A stretch of DNA of 23,996 bases from Myxococcota bacterium. GTDB lineage: Bacteria; Myxococcota_C; UBA6777. The notes below the pieces were generated by a model, which saw only the letters and a program-made list of their open reading frames with translations, searched no databases and was not told the DNA's origin. Positions 22,043 through 23,996 of the stretch are shown piece after piece. Each line of letters begins with the position of its first letter. The first letter of the stretch is position 1. Both the position numbers and the translations under genes were made by a program. Location: positions 1 to 23,996 of the forward strand of contig JAKLKB010000159.1 of assembly GCA_023150835.1 (NCBI GenBank), written 5' to 3'.

Positions 22043-22097
22043 AATCTTCTGCTTGGGTATCTTGCACTTTCGTGTACAGTCTTTTCGCGTCGCTCAT
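21825..22097 (-). CDS. Upstream frame of the IS4 transposase (likely true N-terminus, frameshifted)
   Basis: It starts at ATG 22097 with AAGGAG seven bases upstream. The first ~25 residues (MSDAKRLYTKVQDTQAEDFD, then NDFSES) look like a genuine protein start; the later residues are the shadow of the main transposase frame. It is listed because it gives the likely start of translation of the IS gene. Confidence 0.4.
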   Translation of the reverse strand: MSDAKRLYTKVQDTQAEDFDNDFSESCRHDVFDDLCSREERPMPPYATCAGRPFQCQNRKYPSALSTFHCLRCRAENAHASIHSITASGI

Positions 22098-22178
22098 TTG
22101 GTGCTCCTTTGGTTGGTTAGTGCTACCAAGGTACCTCATGAGCGACGTTTTTTCTAGAGCTTTCGCTGTTTTCTCAAA

Positions 22179-22193
22179 CTGTCATGTAGCGAG
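22179..22193. repeat. IS right terminal inverted repeat
   Basis: Exact complement of 20971-20985; it lies about 80 bases upstream of the probable transposase start at 22097. Confidence 0.9.
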
Positions 22194-22425
22194 CGTGTGG
22201 TAGACTTTCTTTACAAACCCCATCGTTGCTTGCCCTCCTTACGCAGCATTTCAAAAAAACCCGTATTTGCGAAACTTCAAGCGGCGCTGTCGTTTGTTTG
22301 AAAAACAATGATCTTCCCGCCAATACGGGGTCGAGGGGGCCGCGACCCCTTGCGGGGCGTGGGGCAGCGCCCCACAAAACAAACCCAACCGCGTAAGCCC
22401 AGCACAAAAAATCAAGTACATCAGC
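22194..22425. other. Intergenic region between IS and second ATP-grasp gene (232 bp)
   Basis: It holds repeat copy E and nothing else I can assign. Confidence 0.7.
22250..22375 (+). repeat. Dispersed repeat family, copy E (5' module only)
   Basis: It reads ACCCGTATTTGCG, CTTCAAGCGGCGCTGTCG, TTTGTTTGAAAAACAATGAT, CCGCCAATACGGGGTCG, a GGGGTCG/CGACCCC stem and the hairpin TGGGGC-AGC-GCCCCA (22360-22374), then stops. It is the cleanest copy of the 5' module. Confidence 0.85.
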
Positions 22426-23766
22426 CTATGTCGACGAAGAGACGAACACGACAGGCAAGAGAGCGCCACCTTGGTGGACGTTGATCACGCTTGAATCAGA
22501 GATACGCGCAAAACAGCCGACAAATCGGGACTTGTGAACCCACGCGCTGAGAGTGACGTTCTTTTCGACCACCTGTGCCCGCCCTTGGGCGTCTTGCATC
22601 ACAAAACGACCCCGTGAGGCTGGCCATGCACGTTGCGCGACATAAGAAAAAGGTCGCATCACAGCCTCTTGGAGGGTTTGTTCCCAGATATCGGCGCTGC
22701 ATACGCGTCCGAGGATCACCCCAAAACCACCGTATCCTTCGTTGGGTTTGAGTACCCATTCGCTGCGCTGCTCGCGAAGCAAAGACAGCAGATCGACTTC
22801 TCGATCTTCGTACAAGACTTTTTCTTCACGCACCACAAAAGTCCACGGCATACACTCGCGCAACACAGCGCGCACTTCTTGCGGCAAGGACTCCTGATAA
22901 TGAGGCGAGCTCAACGGCTCCAACAGCCCCTTGTAATCGGCCACGATGGTGCAAAAAGGATTGATCAGCTTGACCGCTCCTGCACGATATGCGTCAAACA
23001 ACGGGCGCGTGGCAGGCCAATATCCCTCCAACAACAGCTCGTCGATGGTGTCGCGGATCACCCCGTCGATCGGGCGTTCTTCGGACCACAGGCGCTTTCC
23101 ATCCCATCGCAACGAACGCGGGTCAGCAAGCGTGATCGACAAGCCCCGCGCCTTGAGTCCTTCCACGATCAAGCGATGCTCGTCATGCACCAACGAAGCC
23201 GCATCGCTTAGCTGTACCCACGCAGCAGGCGGAGCAAGCGTTGCGTTCACAAGCCCTGCATACGCATCAAGCAAGATATCTTCGTGGATATCCCCCATGC
23301 ACCGAAGTTTTTGCATCGCTGGAAGCAAGCGCATCGCCGCAAGAAAAGCATCCGTGAACCCCGCCCCCGAAGGATCACCCGCGTTGCACTCCATCACTCG
23401 AAACACGCCCGCTTTGTCGTCCCAAAAACCGTCAAATCGCGCACAAAACATCGCCTGTTCCCGCTCCGCATCCAGTCGCGCAACCTCCCATGCTTCGGGG
23501 CGCATCGAGATCATCCACGCAGCAAGCCTCCCCCTCAAGATATCTTGAACCGCTCGATCAAAAGCCTCGGCCAACGCTTCGACTTGGGCTTGGAGAGCCG
23601 AACGGATCCCGAACGGCAACAGCAATGGCTGCGGAAGTGTCGGGATCTTCACACCCAAACGCCGCATCGCCTCTTGCATCGGCACAAAGTGCGCGTCTGG
23701 CTCCTCGCAAAGCGTCCGAAGATACGCTTGTTGCCATGCGTTCCTTTCTGTCACCTCCTCTCGCAT
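22426..23766 (-). CDS. Glutathionylspermidine synthase-like ATP-grasp ligase (copy 2)
   Basis: The protein has 446 residues from the ATG at 23766, chosen for a perfect AAGGAGG five bases upstream; the longer frame runs into repeat F. The fold is that of glutathionylspermidine synthase C-terminal domains and circularly permuted ATP-grasps: RVMECNAGDPSG (123-134), a Rossmann-like middle part (AWVQLSDAASLVHDEHRLIV, then LADPRSLRW), INPFCTIVADYKGLLEPL (268-285), VLKPNEGYGGFGV (338-350) with the ATP-binding Lys and Gly-rich loop intact, and VEKNVTLSAWV to RISDSSVINVHQGG (400-434). It aligns segment by segment with the protein at 12800-14170 but keeps a more standard nucleotide loop. No amidase domain is present. 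It is convergent with the biosynthetic trio and separated from it by the imported island. Substrate unknown; cytosolic. Confidence 0.75.
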   Translation of the reverse strand: MREEVTERNAWQQAYLRTLCEEPDAHFVPMQEAMRRLGVKIPTLPQPLLLPFGIRSALQAQVEALAEAFDRAVQDILRGRLAAWMISMRPEAWEVARLDAEREQAMFCARFDGFWDDKAGVFRVMECNAGDPSGAGFTDAFLAAMRLLPAMQKLRCMGDIHEDILLDAYAGLVNATLAPPAAWVQLSDAASLVHDEHRLIVEGLKARGLSITLADPRSLRWDGKRLWSEERPIDGVIRDTIDELLLEGYWPATRPLFDAYRAGAVKLINPFCTIVADYKGLLEPLSSPHYQESLPQEVRAVLRECMPWTFVVREEKVLYEDREVDLLSLLREQRSEWVLKPNEGYGGFGVILGRVCSADIWEQTLQEAVMRPFSYVAQRAWPASRGRFVMQDAQGRAQVVEKNVTLSAWVHKSRFVGCFARISDSSVINVHQGGALLPVVFVSSST

Positions 23767-23846
23767 CTGAACCTCCTTCTCTGGTCTCTCCAAAGATCTA
23801 GCCTGTTTTCGCCTTCCGATCAACCTGTTTTGCTTTCGTTGGCACG

Positions 23847-23996
23847 TGTGGGGCTTTGCCCCATAGGCGTTAGGTGAAGCGGAGGAAAGCCCCCCACCCC
23901 GCCCTCCCCCGTGAACAGGGGAGGGAGCGAAAGTCGGAAGCCTCGGGGATTTTGTTTTTTCATGACGCACGCTGTATGCACCAAATGCAGACGCTG
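23847..23996 (+). repeat. Dispersed repeat family, copy F (3' module, cut by window edge)
   Basis: It starts at the hairpin TGGGGC-TTT-GCCCCA (23849-23863) and continues TAGGCGTTAGGTGAAGCGG, AAAGCCCCCCACCCCG, the CCCTCCCC/GGGGAGGG hairpin, GCGAAAGTCGGAAGCC and TCATGACGCACGCTG to the window end. It is nearly identical to the complement of 4638-4795. The 5' module is absent. Confidence 0.88.

Larger units (their letters stand above)
20971..22193 (-). mobile_element. IS4-family insertion sequence, complete
   Basis: The element is about 1223 bases long and bounded by perfect 15-base inverted repeats (CTCGCTACATGACAG at 20971-20985 and its complement at 22179-22193). It carries one transposase. 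Flanking bases TTGTTGTAGAC and GTGTGGTAGAC agree at 9 of 11 positions, a possible decayed target duplication if the first IR base is counted as flank. Confidence 0.9.

Overview
The window looks like accessory chromosome of a Gram-negative, probably Myxococcota-like (former Deltaproteobacteria) organism. The main hints are a secreted glycosidase with a Cys + membrane helix + Arg-Arg tail resembling a MYXO-CTERM sorting signal, lipoprotein and outer-membrane barrel genes, an ECF sigma factor with a long extension, and intergenic DNA full of hairpin-rich dispersed repeats. This is judged from sequence only; the genus cannot be named.

Layout. 1-916 (-): ParB-like protein cut by the left edge. 1098-3401 (-): secreted clan-A glycoside hydrolase with PKD and CBM9-like domains. 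3590-4498 (+): aldose 1-epimerase. 5018-6277 (+): ECF sigma factor with transmembrane segments; its last 94 codons could also be read as a separate secreted protein with its own ribosome binding site. 6375-7025 (-): beta-helix lipoprotein. 7309-8148 (-): outer-membrane barrel protein. Both of these last two genes have their 3' end duplicated just downstream. 8665-11169 (+): lipoprotein alpha-amylase (GH13).

11669-18316 (+) is the most interesting part: a Gln/Ser-rich 91-residue peptide, an unknown 174-residue protein, then a tightly overlapping trio of ATP-grasp-like enzyme, full-length LanB-type (lantibiotic dehydratase) protein and alpha-oxoamine synthase-type PLP enzyme. A second ATP-grasp-like gene of the same fold lies convergently at 22426-23766 (-). 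Together they look like a RiPP-type or aminoacyl-tRNA-dependent biosynthetic locus of a kind I do not recognise. No cyclase, protease or exporter is in view.

18436-22193 separates the trio from the second ATP-grasp gene. It is an AT-rich MvaI/BcnI-type restriction-modification operon with a full IS4-family element on one side and an 80-bp end remnant of the same element on the other, so it was probably acquired and inserted between parts of the biosynthetic locus.

At least six copies of a dispersed intergenic repeat (4638-4902, 8347-8475, 11202-11325, 12582-12756, 22250-22375, 23847-23996) share hairpins whose stem bases change in compensating pairs. A second hairpin family (GGGCA...TGCCC) occurs at 11458-11479 and as a tandem array at 18560-18687. 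I saw no rRNA, tRNA or CRISPR array.
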